NCBI RefSeq assembly: GCF_001590925.1
Contig: NZ_BCTU01000001.1
Span: 62,001 to 126,000, forward strand
DNA: 64,000 bases
Source of the DNA: Serratia plymuthica NBRC 102599
Lineage (GTDB): Bacteria > Pseudomonadota > Gammaproteobacteria > Enterobacterales > Enterobacteriaceae
Direction: 5' to 3'
Shown: piece after piece, positions 40,909 to 50,384 of the stretch
Position numbering within the stretch: the first letter of the stretch is position 1
Layout of the letters: each line of letters begins with the position of its first letter
Translations under genes and position numbers: made by a program
The notes under the pieces: generated by a model
What the model was told of the DNA's origin: nothing
The model's database searches: none
Seen by the model: only the letters and a program-made list of their open reading frames with translations

Positions 40909-42390
40909 TTAGGCCAGTTGAGTCGCAACCCACTCTTTCACCGTTTGGCGTGCCCCGCGATCGCGCAGCGACAGGTAAGCGCGGGTTACCGCCGCCACAA
41001 ATTCCCCCTCGGCCGGCAACTGTTCACCGAAAACGCTTTTCAACCCCAATAGCGCCTTAACCCGCTGTTCGTCGTCCGGCGTAGCGGCCACCCTTTGCTG
41101 CAGTACAGGCAGTAGCGGATCGCGGATGTCGATAGACTGGCCGGCATCATCCACACCGCTGACATAGCGCATCCAGGCGGCGACGCCCAACGCCAGACCG
41201 GCATAACTGCCGCCGTGCTGCAAATGCCAGCGGACTGAATCCAGCATGCGCTGCGGCAGTTTTTGCGTGCCGTCCATGGCGATTTGCCAGGTGCGGTGCT
41301 GCAGCGCAGGGTTGCTGTAGCGTTCGATCAGCTGCGCGGCGTAGGCGGCCAGATCGATGCCGCTGACGCTGAGGGTCGGCGCCTGTTCTGCCAGCATCAG
41401 GTGGTGGGCGGCGCGGCGATAAGACTCGTCGGCCATGCAGTCGTTAATGTACTGATAGCCGCCCAGATAACCGAGATAGGCCAGGAACGAATGGCTGCCG
41501 TTCAGCATGCGCAGCTTCATCTGTTCAAACGGCAGCACGTCGTCGACCAACTGCGCCCCGGCCAGTTCCCAGGCCGGGCGACCGGCGACAAAATTATCTT
41601 CCACCACCCATTGAATGAAGGGTTCGCAAGCGATGGCGCACTCATCATGGACACCGCCGAGAGCGGCGGCAATGTCAGCCAGCGTTTCCGGCGTGGCGGC
41701 CGGAACAATACGGTCGACCATGGTGCTGGGAAAGCTGACCTGCCGGGCTATCCACTCGGCCAGCATGCCGTCACGCTCCTGCGCCAATCCGATTATTGCG
41801 TTACGCAGCACATGGCCGTTTTCCGGAATGTTATCGCAAGAGAGCAGGGTGAAGGCGGGCAGGCCGCGTTCAAGACGCAGACGCAGCGCTTCCACCAGAA
41901 TGCCGGGAACGGTGGCCGGTTGGCCTGGATTGGCCAGATCGGCACGGATCGCCTCGTGTTGCAGATCCAGTTTTCCACTGCCCGGCTCGATGCAGTAGCC
42001 TTTTTCGGTAATGGTCATCGACACGATCGCCACCTGAGGTTCCGCCAGCTTTTCCAGCACGGCCTCGATCCCTTCCAGCTTGCTGTGCACGCTTTCATTC
42101 ACTGCGCCTATCACGATAGCCTGATTACCCGTCGCGCCTTTCTCCAGCACGCTGTACAGATGCTCTTGCAAGCGCAGGCTCTGGAACAATGGCACGCCGC
42201 CAGACAGGCTGATTTCGCAAATACCCCAGTCGCCGCCCTGGCGATTCAACACCCGGTCGGTAAGCAACGCCTGGTGGGCGCGGTGGAAAGCACCAAATCC
42301 GATATGCACCATGCGGCTTTGCAATGCGCGGCGATCGTAGCGCGGTTGCTGGACCGCATCCGGTAGCGGCGAGTTGGCGATAGTCTTCAT
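40909..42390 (-). CDS. yeiQ: Mannitol-dehydrogenase-family oxidoreductase YeiQ, probable fructuronate reductase
   Basis: An NAD-dependent polyol/uronate dehydrogenase of 493 residues. It has MVHIGFGAFHRAHQALLTD (nucleotide-binding N-terminus), SCDNIPENGHVLRNAI, TMVDRIVPA and the catalytic-region KLRMLNGSHSFLAYLGYL with Lys and Asn-Gly-x-His. E. coli YeiQ occupies the same place, and its function there is not firmly set. Here it is divergent from uxuA, so reduction of fructuronate to mannonate (the UxuB step before UxuA) is the natural reading, by inference. Confidence 0.88.
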   Translation of the reverse strand: MKTIANSPLPDAVQQPRYDRRALQSRMVHIGFGAFHRAHQALLTDRVLNRQGGDWGICEISLSGGVPLFQSLRLQEHLYSVLEKGATGNQAIVIGAVNESVHSKLEGIEAVLEKLAEPQVAIVSMTITEKGYCIEPGSGKLDLQHEAIRADLANPGQPATVPGILVEALRLRLERGLPAFTLLSCDNIPENGHVLRNAIIGLAQERDGMLAEWIARQVSFPSTMVDRIVPAATPETLADIAAALGGVHDECAIACEPFIQWVVEDNFVAGRPAWELAGAQLVDDVLPFEQMKLRMLNGSHSFLAYLGYLGGYQYINDCMADESYRRAAHHLMLAEQAPTLSVSGIDLAAYAAQLIERYSNPALQHRTWQIAMDGTQKLPQRMLDSVRWHLQHGGSYAGLALGVAAWMRYVSGVDDAGQSIDIRDPLLPVLQQRVAATPDDEQRVKALLGLKSVFGEQLPAEGEFVAAVTRAYLSLRDRGARQTVKEWVATQLA

Positions 42391-42731
42391 TCAAGGCTCC
42401 AAAGCTGAGTAAAAAAGTGCTGGCCGGTAGCTTTGCAAAAGCTATCGGACCAGTTTTTCGGGCGGCATGCGAGGCTGCTTTCAGCCTTTACCGTGCGGGC
42501 TCTCTGCCGCCAGTGTAAGGCTGTCTGCGCATCAATAAAATTGCTCAGTCCAAAATAAGCCAGATTCGTGAAGTGGATCAACCCAGCGCGATTTCTGTTT
42601 TGACAACCCGCCTCGACGGAGTAAGGTAAAAGATAAATGATATCTATCTCGTTTGGTATAACAAGATTGCCGGGTTTGAGCGGTCTTGATCACCAACCGG
42701 CAACCTCCGGCGATTTTTACAAGGATAAACA
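42391..42731. other. Divergent yeiQ/uxuA control region (341 bp)
   Basis: No gene is seen. It contains a UxuR/ExuR-type dyad at 42653-42664, and a poor CRP-like match (CGTGA-N6-TCAAC, 42568-42583). The remainder has no clear signal. Confidence 0.5.
42653..42664. promoter_or_regulatory. UxuR/ExuR-type operator
   Basis: TTGGTATAACAA differs by one base from TTGGTATACCAA, the core of the GntR-family hexuronate regulators UxuR and ExuR. It is 67 bp upstream of the uxuA start. Confidence 0.55.
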
Positions 42732-43922
42732 ATGGAACAAACATGGCGTTGGTACGGGCCGAACGATCCTGTCTCTCTTGACGATGTGCGCCAGGCCGGT
42801 GCCACCGGCGTCGTCACCGCACTGCACCATATCCCGAATGGCGAAGTTTGGCCGATCGATGAGATCAAGGCGCGTCAGGCGCTGTTGGCGGAGAAAGGGC
42901 TGGTGTGGTCGGTGGTGGAAAGCATTCCGGTGCATGAAGAGATCAAAACCCACAGCGGCAATTACCCGCGGCATATCGCCAATTACCAGCAGTCGCTGCG
43001 TAATCTGGCGGCCTGCGGTATCGATACCGTGTGCTACAACTTTATGCCGATTCTCGACTGGACACGCACCGATCTGGAGTACCTGCTGCCCGACGGTTCG
43101 AAAGCGTTGCGTTTCGATCACATCGCCTTCGCCGCTTTTGATCTGCATATCCTGCAGCGCGCCGGCGCAGACCAGGATTACACACCGGAAGAGCAGGCGC
43201 AGGCGGCCGCCCATTTCGCTGCCATGAGCGAAGCGGAGAAAAACACATTGACCGGCAATATCATCGCCGGGCTACCGGGCGCCGAAGAGGGTTACACGCT
43301 CGATCAGTTCCGCGCCCGCCTGGCGGAGTACGATGCGATCGACAAGGCGCAATTGCGCGAAAATATGGCGGTGTTCCTGCGCGCCATTGTACCGGTGGCG
43401 GAGGAAGCAGGCGTGCGTCTGGCGGTGCATCCGGACGATCCGCCGCGGCCGATCCTAGGCCTGCCGCGTATCCTGTCCACCATTGAGGACATGCAGTGGC
43501 TGAAGCAGACCGTCGACAGCCTCTATAACGGTTTCACCATGTGCACCGGGTCTTACGGCGTGCGTGCGGATAATGACCTGGTACGGATGATTAACACCTT
43601 CGGCGACCGCATCCATTTCACCCACCTGCGCGCCACCTGCCGCGAAGAGAATCCGAAGAGTTTCCATGAGGGGGCCCATCTGCAGGGCGACGTGGATATG
43701 GTTGCGGTGATTGAGGCGATCCTCAGCGAGGAGCAACGGCGTCATCAGGCGGGCGATCGCCGGCCGATCCCGATGCGTCCCGATCACGGGCACCAGATGC
43801 TGGATGATTTGAAGAAAAAAACCAATCCGGGTTACTCGGCGATTGGTCGGCTGAAAGGATTGGCGGAGCTGCGCGGCGTTGAACTGGCGCTTAAGCGCCG
43901 TTTCTTCCCTGAATTGCCGTAA
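42732..43922 (+). CDS. uxuA: Mannonate dehydratase
   Basis: UxuA dehydrates D-mannonate to 2-keto-3-deoxygluconate in glucuronate breakdown, using Fe2+/Mn2+ in a TIM barrel. The product is 396 residues (E. coli 394), starting [16 protein letters not shown], nearly identical to E. coli. Active-site phrases [34 protein letters not shown] and [14 protein letters not shown] are intact. AAGGAT precedes the ATG. In E. coli uxuA lies elsewhere in the genome with uxuB; here it pairs with yeiQ. Confidence 0.97.
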   Translation: MEQTWRWYGPNDPVSLDDVRQAGATGVVTALHHIPNGEVWPIDEIKARQALLAEKGLVWSVVESIPVHEEIKTHSGNYPRHIANYQQSLRNLAACGIDTVCYNFMPILDWTRTDLEYLLPDGSKALRFDHIAFAAFDLHILQRAGADQDYTPEEQAQAAAHFAAMSEAEKNTLTGNIIAGLPGAEEGYTLDQFRARLAEYDAIDKAQLRENMAVFLRAIVPVAEEAGVRLAVHPDDPPRPILGLPRILSTIEDMQWLKQTVDSLYNGFTMCTGSYGVRADNDLVRMINTFGDRIHFTHLRATCREENPKSFHEGAHLQGDVDMVAVIEAILSEEQRRHQAGDRRPIPMRPDHGHQMLDDLKKKTNPGYSAIGRLKGLAELRGVELALKRRFFPELP

Positions 43923-44023
43923 CGTTTTGGTTTTCCAAACTTGCGGGCAATGCTCTGAAGGATTTACTGGATAGGGGAGTTGCACGCCGCGCCCGCTATT
44001 ATCGCAGGGATGCCACTTTGTCA

Positions 44024-44053
44024 TAAAAAACAGGGGCCAATGATTGGCCCCTG
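44024..44053 (-). terminator. Terminator of yeiP
   Basis: CAGGGGCCAAT/ATTGGCCCCTG perfect 11-bp stem; the minus-strand side is followed by six T. It lies 9 bp past the yeiP stop. Confidence 0.88.
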
Positions 44054-44061
44054 AGCATTGA

Positions 44062-44634
44062 CTAGTCTGCGCGGCTCATATAGCGGCGCTCCGCAATATG
44101 AATGCGGATTTTGTCGCCGGCGCTGAGGTATTCAGGTACCTGAATGGTTAGGCCGGTCGCCATGGTGGCCGGCTTGTTGCGGGCGCTGGCGGAGGCGCCT
44201 TTGATCCCCGGCGCGGTGTCGACAATTTCCATATCCACGGTCTGCGGCAGTTCCAGCGCCAGCACCTGGCCGTCCAGCGTCAGCACCTGCATGCCCGGCA
44301 GGCCGGCTTCGGGAATAAACAGCAGCTCGTCTTCGATCTGGTCTTTCTTGAAGATGTACGGGGTGAAATCCTCGTCATCCATGAACACGTATTCTTCCCC
44401 GTCGATATAAGAGAAGTTCACCTTGCGGCGAGACAGGGAAATGGTGTCCAGAATATCGTCGCCCTTAAAACGCTCTTCTACCTTCAGCCCGGTGCGGACG
44501 TCGGAGAAACGCATTTTGTATAAGGTGCTGGCGCCGCGTGCGCTTGGACTTTGCACATCGATGTCTTTCACCAACAGCAGTTTGCCGTTGTAATTGATCG
44601 CCATGCCGCGCTTAATTTCGTTAGCCTTTGCCAT
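44062..44634 (-). CDS. yeiP: Elongation factor P-like protein EfpL (YeiP)
   Basis: An EF-P paralogue that helps ribosomes through difficult (proline-type) sequences. The product is 190 residues with the three beta-barrel domains of EF-P: KOW-like N-terminal domain, OB domain and C-terminal domain. The tip of the first domain reads [12 protein letters not shown], with Arg33 where EF-P has its modified Lys34; this arginine loop distinguishes YeiP. Position between the uxu genes and mtr/setB agrees with E. coli gene order. Confidence 0.94.
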   Translation of the reverse strand: MAKANEIKRGMAINYNGKLLLVKDIDVQSPSARGASTLYKMRFSDVRTGLKVEERFKGDDILDTISLSRRKVNFSYIDGEEYVFMDDEDFTPYIFKKDQIEDELLFIPEAGLPGMQVLTLDGQVLALELPQTVDMEIVDTAPGIKGASASARNKPATMATGLTIQVPEYLSAGDKIRIHIAERRYMSRAD

Positions 44635-44763
44635 ATAAAGTAACCTGCAATGAAGAGTATTTGGGAAGTTGCGACAAGTTACTCGCGCCGCCGATTTCAG
44701 GCAAGCAGATCGCGCAAAAACAGTGACGGAAAGGGGATGACGAATGCCATCCCCTGAGCGGAT

Positions 44764-46008
44764 TTACTGAAATACCGGCAGCAGGCCGAGCAACGCCAGC
44801 AGATGGGCGGCGGCGTTGATCACCCCGAACAGAATGATGAACAGGATCATGCCGTGGCCACCAGGCGCGCGATACTGCGCCTGAGGGAAGCGGCGGCGGC
44901 TGGCGCGCGCCAACATCGCCGGCACGATCACCGCCCAGATGGTGGCCGCCAGCCCGGCGAAGCCGATGGCGTACAGGAAGCCGTTCGGGAACAGCAGGGC
45001 GGCCAGCGTTGGCGGCGCGAAAGTCACCAGCGCGGTTTTGCTGCGCCCGGTCGTGTCATCGCTGAATTTAAAGAAGTCCGCCAGATAATCGAACAGGCCC
45101 AGCGACACCCCGAGGAATGAACTGGCCAGCGCCATATAAGAGAAGGCGTTCAGCAATTGGCCAACGGCCTGGCTGCTGGAGACGTTGCCCATTTGTTTGA
45201 GCAGGCTGCCGATGTTGCCGCCTTCGGCAATCACCTGTTTGAAGGCGTCGCGGGCGATGTTGCCCTGAATCACATACTGCCACAGGATATAGATAGCCAG
45301 CGCCAGCAGCGTGCCGTACACCAGGCTGCGCACCACTGCACGGCTGTCTTTTTGGTAGTATTTCACCAACCCCGGCACGTTGCCGTGGTAGCCGAACGAC
45401 GTCAGCAGATAGGGCAACGCCGCCAGTGCATAAGGCAGGTAGCTGGCCTGATCATCGCCGCGGTTGAACAGCACCGCCGGTTGTACGTGGGTGAACATAT
45501 CGCCCACCGACATCACAAAGGTGATCACCATCCCGCCGATCAGAATGGTGCTCAGGCGATCGACGGCGCGGGTCGACAACCAGACGATAAACGCCACCAG
45601 GATGGCAAACACCAGCCCTGCGGTGGTTTGGCCGACACCGACGATGCCTTCCAGCGTGTGGGCGATGATCGAGCCGCCGGCGGAAATGTAGGCGTAGGTG
45701 AGGATGTACAGCACAAAGGTAATGGAAATGCCGTTAATGGCGTTCCAGCCTTTGCCCAGCAGATCTTTGACGATGGTATGGAAGCTGGCGCCGCTTGGGT
45801 AATGCAGTGTAGCTTCCAGGATCATCAGGCCGGAAACCAGCATGCAGGCCCAGGTATAAATCAACAGCGCCACGGAGCCGCTGAACCACACGCCAGAAGT
45901 GACGATGGGAATGGAGAACATGCCGGCGCCGACGGCGGTGCCTGCAATGATCATCGCGCCGCCGAGTACCGAAGGGCGGGCTAGCTTCTGGATGGTGTCC
46001 GTGGACAT
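44764..46008 (-). CDS. mtr: Tryptophan-specific permease
   Basis: An aromatic amino-acid permease (HAAAP family), 414 residues, 11 TM. It is closer to Mtr than to TyrP or Tna[90 protein letters not shown]. The TrpR operator over its promoter supports tryptophan as substrate. In E. coli mtr is elsewhere, so this is an insertion between yeiP and setB relative to that genome. Confidence 0.9.
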   Translation of the reverse strand: MSTDTIQKLARPSVLGGAMIIAGTAVGAGMFSIPIVTSGVWFSGSVALLIYTWACMLVSGLMILEATLHYPSGASFHTIVKDLLGKGWNAINGISITFVLYILTYAYISAGGSIIAHTLEGIVGVGQTTAGLVFAILVAFIVWLSTRAVDRLSTILIGGMVITFVMSVGDMFTHVQPAVLFNRGDDQASYLPYALAALPYLLTSFGYHGNVPGLVKYYQKDSRAVVRSLVYGTLLALAIYILWQYVIQGNIARDAFKQVIAEGGNIGSLLKQMGNVSSSQAVGQLLNAFSYMALASSFLGVSLGLFDYLADFFKFSDDTTGRSKTALVTFAPPTLAALLFPNGFLYAIGFAGLAATIWAVIVPAMLARASRRRFPQAQYRAPGGHGMILFIILFGVINAAAHLLALLGLLPVFQ

Positions 46009-46046
46009 TTTTGCTCCTGAGTGGCCGCGTCGGCCGTGAGTTCTTT

Positions 46047-46066
46047 TGTACTAGCTCAATGGTACA
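46047..46066 (-). promoter_or_regulatory. TrpR operator at mtr
   Basis: TGTACTAGCTCAATGGTACA matches the TrpR dyad TGTACTAGTTAACTAGTACA at 16 of 20 positions. It covers the -10 of the predicted mtr promoter, so tryptophan-bound TrpR would block mtr. Confidence 0.65.
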
Positions 46067-46087
46067 TGTGAGATTGGTGCATGTAAA
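46059..46087 (-). promoter_or_regulatory. mtr promoter
   Basis: On the minus strand: TTTACA (46087-46082), 17-bp spacer, TACCAT (46064-46059). The TGTAAA at the -35 may also be half of a TyrR box, but the other half is not clear. Confidence 0.5.
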
Positions 46088-46291
46088 GCCGCGAATACGC
46101 TTGTTTCATGCATTAATTGGCGTTAATTGGACAATTTATGGCGTATTTTTAACCTGTGCGCGAATGGCCGCTTTGTAGCTATGAAGGTAGGGTGTAAAGA
46201 TTGGCGGGTAAAGCCGGATTATGCTGGCGGCGGATGAGCCGTGCTGATATTGTCGCGCTTCAATTCCGCCAGCCCACCGGGAGACTCGCTG

Positions 46292-46546
46292 ATGGACTGT
46301 CGTGCCGACTGCGGCGCCTGTTGTATCGCGCCTTCAATATCCAGCCCTATCCCCGGAATGCCCAACGGCAAGCCCGCCAATACCCGCTGCATTCATCTGA
46401 GCGAGCAACTGCGCTGCGGCCTGTTCCACTCGCCGATGCGGCCCAAAGTGTGCGGCAGCCTGCAGGCCAGCCGCGAGATGTGTCATGACCACCGCGACCA
46501 GGCATTGATCTACCTGATCAAGCTGGAAGCGGATACTGCACCTTAA
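46292..46546 (+). CDS. YkgJ-family cysteine-cluster protein
   Basis: An 84-residue protein with the YkgJ (zinc/iron-chelating) pattern: [15 protein letters not shown] at the start, then the phrases [16 protein letters not shown] and [19 protein letters not shown]. Eight cysteines are conserved in the family and probably bind an Fe-S cluster or zinc; the function is unknown. The start follows GGGAG by 7 nt. An 85-bp frame in another phase is a shadow. Its stop overlaps the converging setB stop by 4 bp. Confidence 0.8.
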   Translation: MDCRADCGACCIAPSISSPIPGMPNGKPANTRCIHLSEQLRCGLFHSPMRPKVCGSLQASREMCHDHRDQALIYLIKLEADTAP

Positions 46547-47721
46547 GCGTCTTTAAGCTTCCACAGGCACAGTACCGCGCCGACAACCATCGCCAGCGCG
46601 GAATAAAACACCGCGTGATAGCTCCAGATCTCCGCCACCACGCCGGCGACAGAACCGGCAATAATCCAGCCCACGCGCGTGGTGTTGGTAAACAAGGTGG
46701 TGGCTGCACCCGCCTGTCCGGGCATCAAATCCTGGAAATAGAGCATGCCGATCCCCGCCAGCACGCCGATAAACGCCGCGTTAAGCAGTTGCAGGGCGAT
46801 CAGTTGCCAGGTGCCGGTGATAAACAACAGCCCAAAATAAAACAGCAGGCCCGCCACCACCGCACAGCGCATCAACATACGTTTGCCGAAGCGTTTGGCC
46901 ACCATGCCGGCAATCAGCATGGTCGGTATCTCCAGCCCGGCCGCCGTGCCCATCAGTATCCCGGCCAGCTTTTCCGACAGTTGCAGTTCGTGCACCATAT
47001 ACAGCGGCATATTAATCAAATACATGCCATTTGCGGTCCACATAAAGGTACAGGCCATAAACAACAGCAGCGTATCGCGGCGGTTCTGGCGTGGCGCCTC
47101 CAGCGTGGCACGGGTTGTCACCTGCGTTTTACGCATTGATGGCAGCATTTTCCACACCAGCGCGCCGCACAGGATAAATGCCGCCGCCGCCGCCAGATAC
47201 ATCACCTTAAAGCCAAAGCCCAATGCCAGCGCGAAGGCGATAGGCGGGCCTATTACCCAGGCGAGGGAAACCTGCGCACGCAAAATTGAGCTGAACATTA
47301 CCGCCTCGCGGCCGGTGCGATCGGCGTGTTCGCGCGCCAGGGCAAACATCTGTGGGTTGGCGGTAGAGCCGAAACTGGTCAGCATCACGCCCACGATCAG
47401 CAGCAGGTAATAATTACGGTTCCAGGCGAACAGCACGCAGCCCAGCGCGCCCAGCATGCAGCAGAGGAAAATCAGCGACTTGCGGTCGCCTTTTTGATCC
47501 GAGCGGCGGGCGAGAAACTGGCTGACCAGAATGCCGATGACGGCGCTGCCGGTGAAAAACAGGCCCACCATCGAAGGACGTACCTGCACTTCCGTCGCCA
47601 GAAACAGGCTGAGCGTGGGGGTCTGTAAGGCACCGGCAATCCCGGTGAGAAAAGCCACGACGAGAAAGGCCAGCGAAGTGAGATCGGGCGAGCGTCGCGT
47701 TACCGCAGTCGATGTAGGCAT
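46543..47721 (-). CDS. setB: Sugar efflux transporter SetB
   Basis: An MFS exporter of the SET family (glucosides, lactose, IPTG-type sugars), 392 residues, 12 TM. It is close to E. coli SetB throughout: [65 protein letters not shown] region, [18 protein letters not shown]. The start [11 protein letters not shown] was chosen by match to E. coli; the longer frame to 47775 has no support. In E. coli it lies directly upstream of fruBKA; here the tor-like genes intervene. Confidence 0.93.
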   Translation of the reverse strand: MPTSTAVTRRSPDLTSLAFLVVAFLTGIAGALQTPTLSLFLATEVQVRPSMVGLFFTGSAVIGILVSQFLARRSDQKGDRKSLIFLCCMLGALGCVLFAWNRNYYLLLIVGVMLTSFGSTANPQMFALAREHADRTGREAVMFSSILRAQVSLAWVIGPPIAFALALGFGFKVMYLAAAAAFILCGALVWKMLPSMRKTQVTTRATLEAPRQNRRDTLLLFMACTFMWTANGMYLINMPLYMVHELQLSEKLAGILMGTAAGLEIPTMLIAGMVAKRFGKRMLMRCAVVAGLLFYFGLLFITGTWQLIALQLLNAAFIGVLAGIGMLYFQDLMPGQAGAATTLFTNTTRVGWIIAGSVAGVVAEIWSYHAVFYSALAMVVGAVLCLWKLKDA

Positions 47722-47855
47722 AGAGGTCAGTAAAGGGTCGGAATGATAAGGAGGTCGGGTGAATAATACGCCCATTTATCAAGAAAGAACAAAAAAACAA
47801 AAAGCGGTTTCATTTTTCCTGGCAGTAAAAAACGTTTATTTGGATAAGGCTAAGT

Positions 47856-47880
47856 AAAAAGGGCGACGTTGCCGCCGCCC
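47856..47880 (-). terminator. Terminator of the tor-like operon
   Basis: On the minus strand GGGCGGC-GGCAAC-GTCGCCC is followed by TTTTT. It lies about 12 bp past the reductase stop. Confidence 0.75.
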
Positions 47881-47891
47881 TGTCTGGCAGT

Positions 47892-50372
47892 TTACGCGCC
47901 TACAGGCACGGCGTGTGCGGTGTTTTTCAGCACCGGGCCCTGATACTTCTCAATCTGCAACTGAGCCATCTGTCCGCAATTGCCTTGTGCCAGGCTGGAG
48001 GAACCCACGTCGAAGGTCAGGCAGTTGACGTTGCCGTTCTTGCACAGCGACCCCGGTTGGGAAGGATCGGCCGGATCGAACCAGGCGCCTTCGCTGATGC
48101 GCACCACGCCGGGGCGCACGTCTTCGCTGACCACCGCACCGACCAGGATCTGGCCGCGATCGTTAAACGCCCGCACCAAATCGCCATTGGCGATACCACG
48201 CAGTTGGGCATCCTGAGGGTGGATCACAATCGCTTCCCGATCCGCTACCGCATATTTTTTACGCAGCGGCGTGTTGTCGAGTTGCGAATGGAGCCGGTTG
48301 ATCGGGTGCGCTGTGTTCAGCGACAGCGGGTACTTCACCGCTTCCGGCCCGCGATACCATTCGTGAGGCGGCATCCAGGTCGGGATGCCCGGGCAGTCCT
48401 GATACTTCATTTTGGCGATGGCGTCGGAGTAGATCTCGATTTTGCCGGACGGTGTGCCCAGCGGATTCAGCAGCGGATTTTCGCGGTAGTCGGCGAAGCG
48501 CACCCATTGGGTATTGGCCTCGGGCACCGGGAAACGCACATAGTTGTTGGATTGCCAGAACATGTCGAACGGCGGCAGAGCTACCCGGGCAGCGCGCGCC
48601 TGGGTTTTCATGTCGTCGTACATGCCTTTGAGCCACTGGGTTTCATCTTTGCCTTCGGTAAAGGCATCCTGAACCCCCAGCCTGGCGGCCATCGCTGCGA
48701 AGATATCGAAATCGCTGCGCGACTCATGCTGCGGCGGCACGCACTGGTGCATCGGGAACACGTACAGCTGCGAATAATCGCCGCCCATTTCCAGATCGTT
48801 GCGCTCGTAGCTGGTGGTGGCCGGCAATACGATATCGGCGTGCTTGGCGGTGGCGGTCCAGTAGGGTTCGTTCACCACGATAGTGTCCGGCCGTTGCCAG
48901 GCTTTGACCAGGTTATTGGTGTCCTGATGCTGGTGGAAGGTGTTGCCGCCCGCCACGTACACCATTTTCACCTCAGGGTAGGTAACCTGCGCGCCATTGA
49001 AGTTAATGGTCTTGCCGGGGTTGGCCAGGCATTCGGCAATGCGTGCCACCGGGATCGGCGACGGGGAGTTCTTCGGAGAATTGCCGGCGGAAATACCGGC
49101 AATAATGCCGCCTTTCGCCGTCGGGCTGCCGCCGGAGGAATAATGATAGCTGAAACCGAAGCCGCCGCCCGGCAGGCCAACCTGGCCGAGCATGGCCGCT
49201 ACCGTGACCAACAGCCAATGTTGCTGTTCGCCATGATGCTGACGCTGAATGCCCCAGCCGCCCATGATCATGGTGCGGTTTTTCGCCATGTCGCGCGCCA
49301 GTTGGCGCAGCACTGCGGCATCTACGCCGCAAATGTCCGCAGCCCATTCGGCGGTTTTCGGCATGCCGTCGTGTTCGCCCAGCAGATAGGCCTGGAACTT
49401 GTCAAAACCGACGGTGTAGGTTTTCAGGAAGTCTGGGTTATGCAGTTTCTCGGTCAGCAACGTATGGGCGATGCCGATCAGCATGGCGCCGTCCGTATAA
49501 GGGCGCGGAGCAATCCACTGCGCGCCGACAAATTTGGCGCTGTCGTTGTGCACCGGATCGATGCTGATGACGCGGGTGCCTTTTTTCTTCAACGCCTCAA
49601 AACCGGTCTGGCCGTAGTGATCCGGCACGTTCCAGCTGTTTTTCAGCGTGATCATCGGGTTACAGCCCCACATCACCACCAGTTGGCTGTTTTCAATCAC
49701 GTTGGGCCAGGCGGTTTGCTGCTCGTAAACCTCCATCGAACCCACTACGTGCGACATGATCACCTGCGCCGCACCGGTAGAATAGTCACCGGCATAGCCG
49801 AGGAAACCGCCGGTCAGGTTCATCAGGCGTTGCAGCAGCGTGCGGCTGTTGTGCAACATACCGACGCTCTTCCAGCCATAGGAACCGGCGTAGATGGACT
49901 GCGGGCCGTGATCTTTTTGCAAACGGGTGATCTCGTTGCAAACCAGCTCAATCGCTTTGTCCCAGCTGACGCGCACCCATTCGTCGCGCCCGCGCAGTTC
50001 AGTGCGGCTGCCGGGGCCGCCTTCCAGCCAGCTTTTACGCACCATCGGGTATTTGACGCGGTTTTCGGCATGCACCTGGAAGGGCGCCATGGTGATCAAC
50101 TCGTTCGGATAAGGATCGTCTTTCACCGGCTGTACGCCGACCATTTTGCCGTCTTGCACTATGGCTTCGAAAGCGCCCCAGTGCGCGCCGGTCAGAATGC
50201 CTTTTTGCGCCTGGCGCAGTACCACAAACTGCGGTAATGCCTGGCTGATGGCTTGCGCCAGCGCAGATTTAGGCCACAGGCCCGCCAGCAGCGGTGCGGC
50301 GGCCAGCGCGGTGGCGCCGGTCAGGAAGCGGCGGCGGCTCATTGTTAACGGATGTTGTTGATATTTGCTCAT
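47892..50372 (-). CDS. torZ: TorZ-like molybdopterin TMAO/S-oxide reductase
   Basis: A periplasmic bis-MGD molybdoenzyme of the DMSO reductase family. It reduces trimethylamine N-oxide or biotin/methionine sulfoxide as terminal electron acceptor. Of 826 residues, the N-terminus has a twin-arginine signal (SRRRFLTG at 12-19, cleavage near ALA-QA at 39). The molybdenum ligand is probably Ser198 in GDYSTGAAQ. It is closer to TorZ than TorA by phrases such as GSYGWKS, LLQRLMNLTGG and RKKYAVADREAI. It is translated after the cytochrome gene torY with a 12-bp gap and an AAGGGA site. Confidence 0.9.
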   Translation of the reverse strand: MSKYQQHPLTMSRRRFLTGATALAAAPLLAGLWPKSALAQAISQALPQFVVLRQAQKGILTGAHWGAFEAIVQDGKMVGVQPVKDDPYPNELITMAPFQVHAENRVKYPMVRKSWLEGGPGSRTELRGRDEWVRVSWDKAIELVCNEITRLQKDHGPQSIYAGSYGWKSVGMLHNSRTLLQRLMNLTGGFLGYAGDYSTGAAQVIMSHVVGSMEVYEQQTAWPNVIENSQLVVMWGCNPMITLKNSWNVPDHYGQTGFEALKKKGTRVISIDPVHNDSAKFVGAQWIAPRPYTDGAMLIGIAHTLLTEKLHNPDFLKTYTVGFDKFQAYLLGEHDGMPKTAEWAADICGVDAAVLRQLARDMAKNRTMIMGGWGIQRQHHGEQQHWLLVTVAAMLGQVGLPGGGFGFSYHYSSGGSPTAKGGIIAGISAGNSPKNSPSPIPVARIAECLANPGKTINFNGAQVTYPEVKMVYVAGGNTFHQHQDTNNLVKAWQRPDTIVVNEPYWTATAKHADIVLPATTSYERNDLEMGGDYSQLYVFPMHQCVPPQHESRSDFDIFAAMAARLGVQDAFTEGKDETQWLKGMYDDMKTQARAARVALPPFDMFWQSNNYVRFPVPEANTQWVRFADYRENPLLNPLGTPSGKIEIYSDAIAKMKYQDCPGIPTWMPPHEWYRGPEAVKYPLSLNTAHPINRLHSQLDNTPLRKKYAVADREAIVIHPQDAQLRGIANGDLVRAFNDRGQILVGAVVSEDVRPGVVRISEGAWFDPADPSQPGSLCKNGNVNCLTFDVGSSSLAQGNCGQMAQLQIEKYQGPVLKNTAHAVPVGA

Positions 50373-50384
50373 TGCGCTTTTCCC

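Noticed and set aside
42568..42583. A CRP-like site between yeiQ and uxuA
   Set aside because: CGTGA-N6-TCAAC has two mismatches in the ten core bases; common by chance.
46057..46119. A 20-codon leader-like ORF before mtr on the minus strand
   Set aside because: It overlaps the mtr promoter and TrpR operator, so it would not be in the transcript; no Trp codons for attenuation.
47913..50237. A 774-codon open frame antisense to the torZ-like gene
   Set aside because: Its length comes from the lack of stop codons opposite a GC-rich gene; the protein has no domain or signal.
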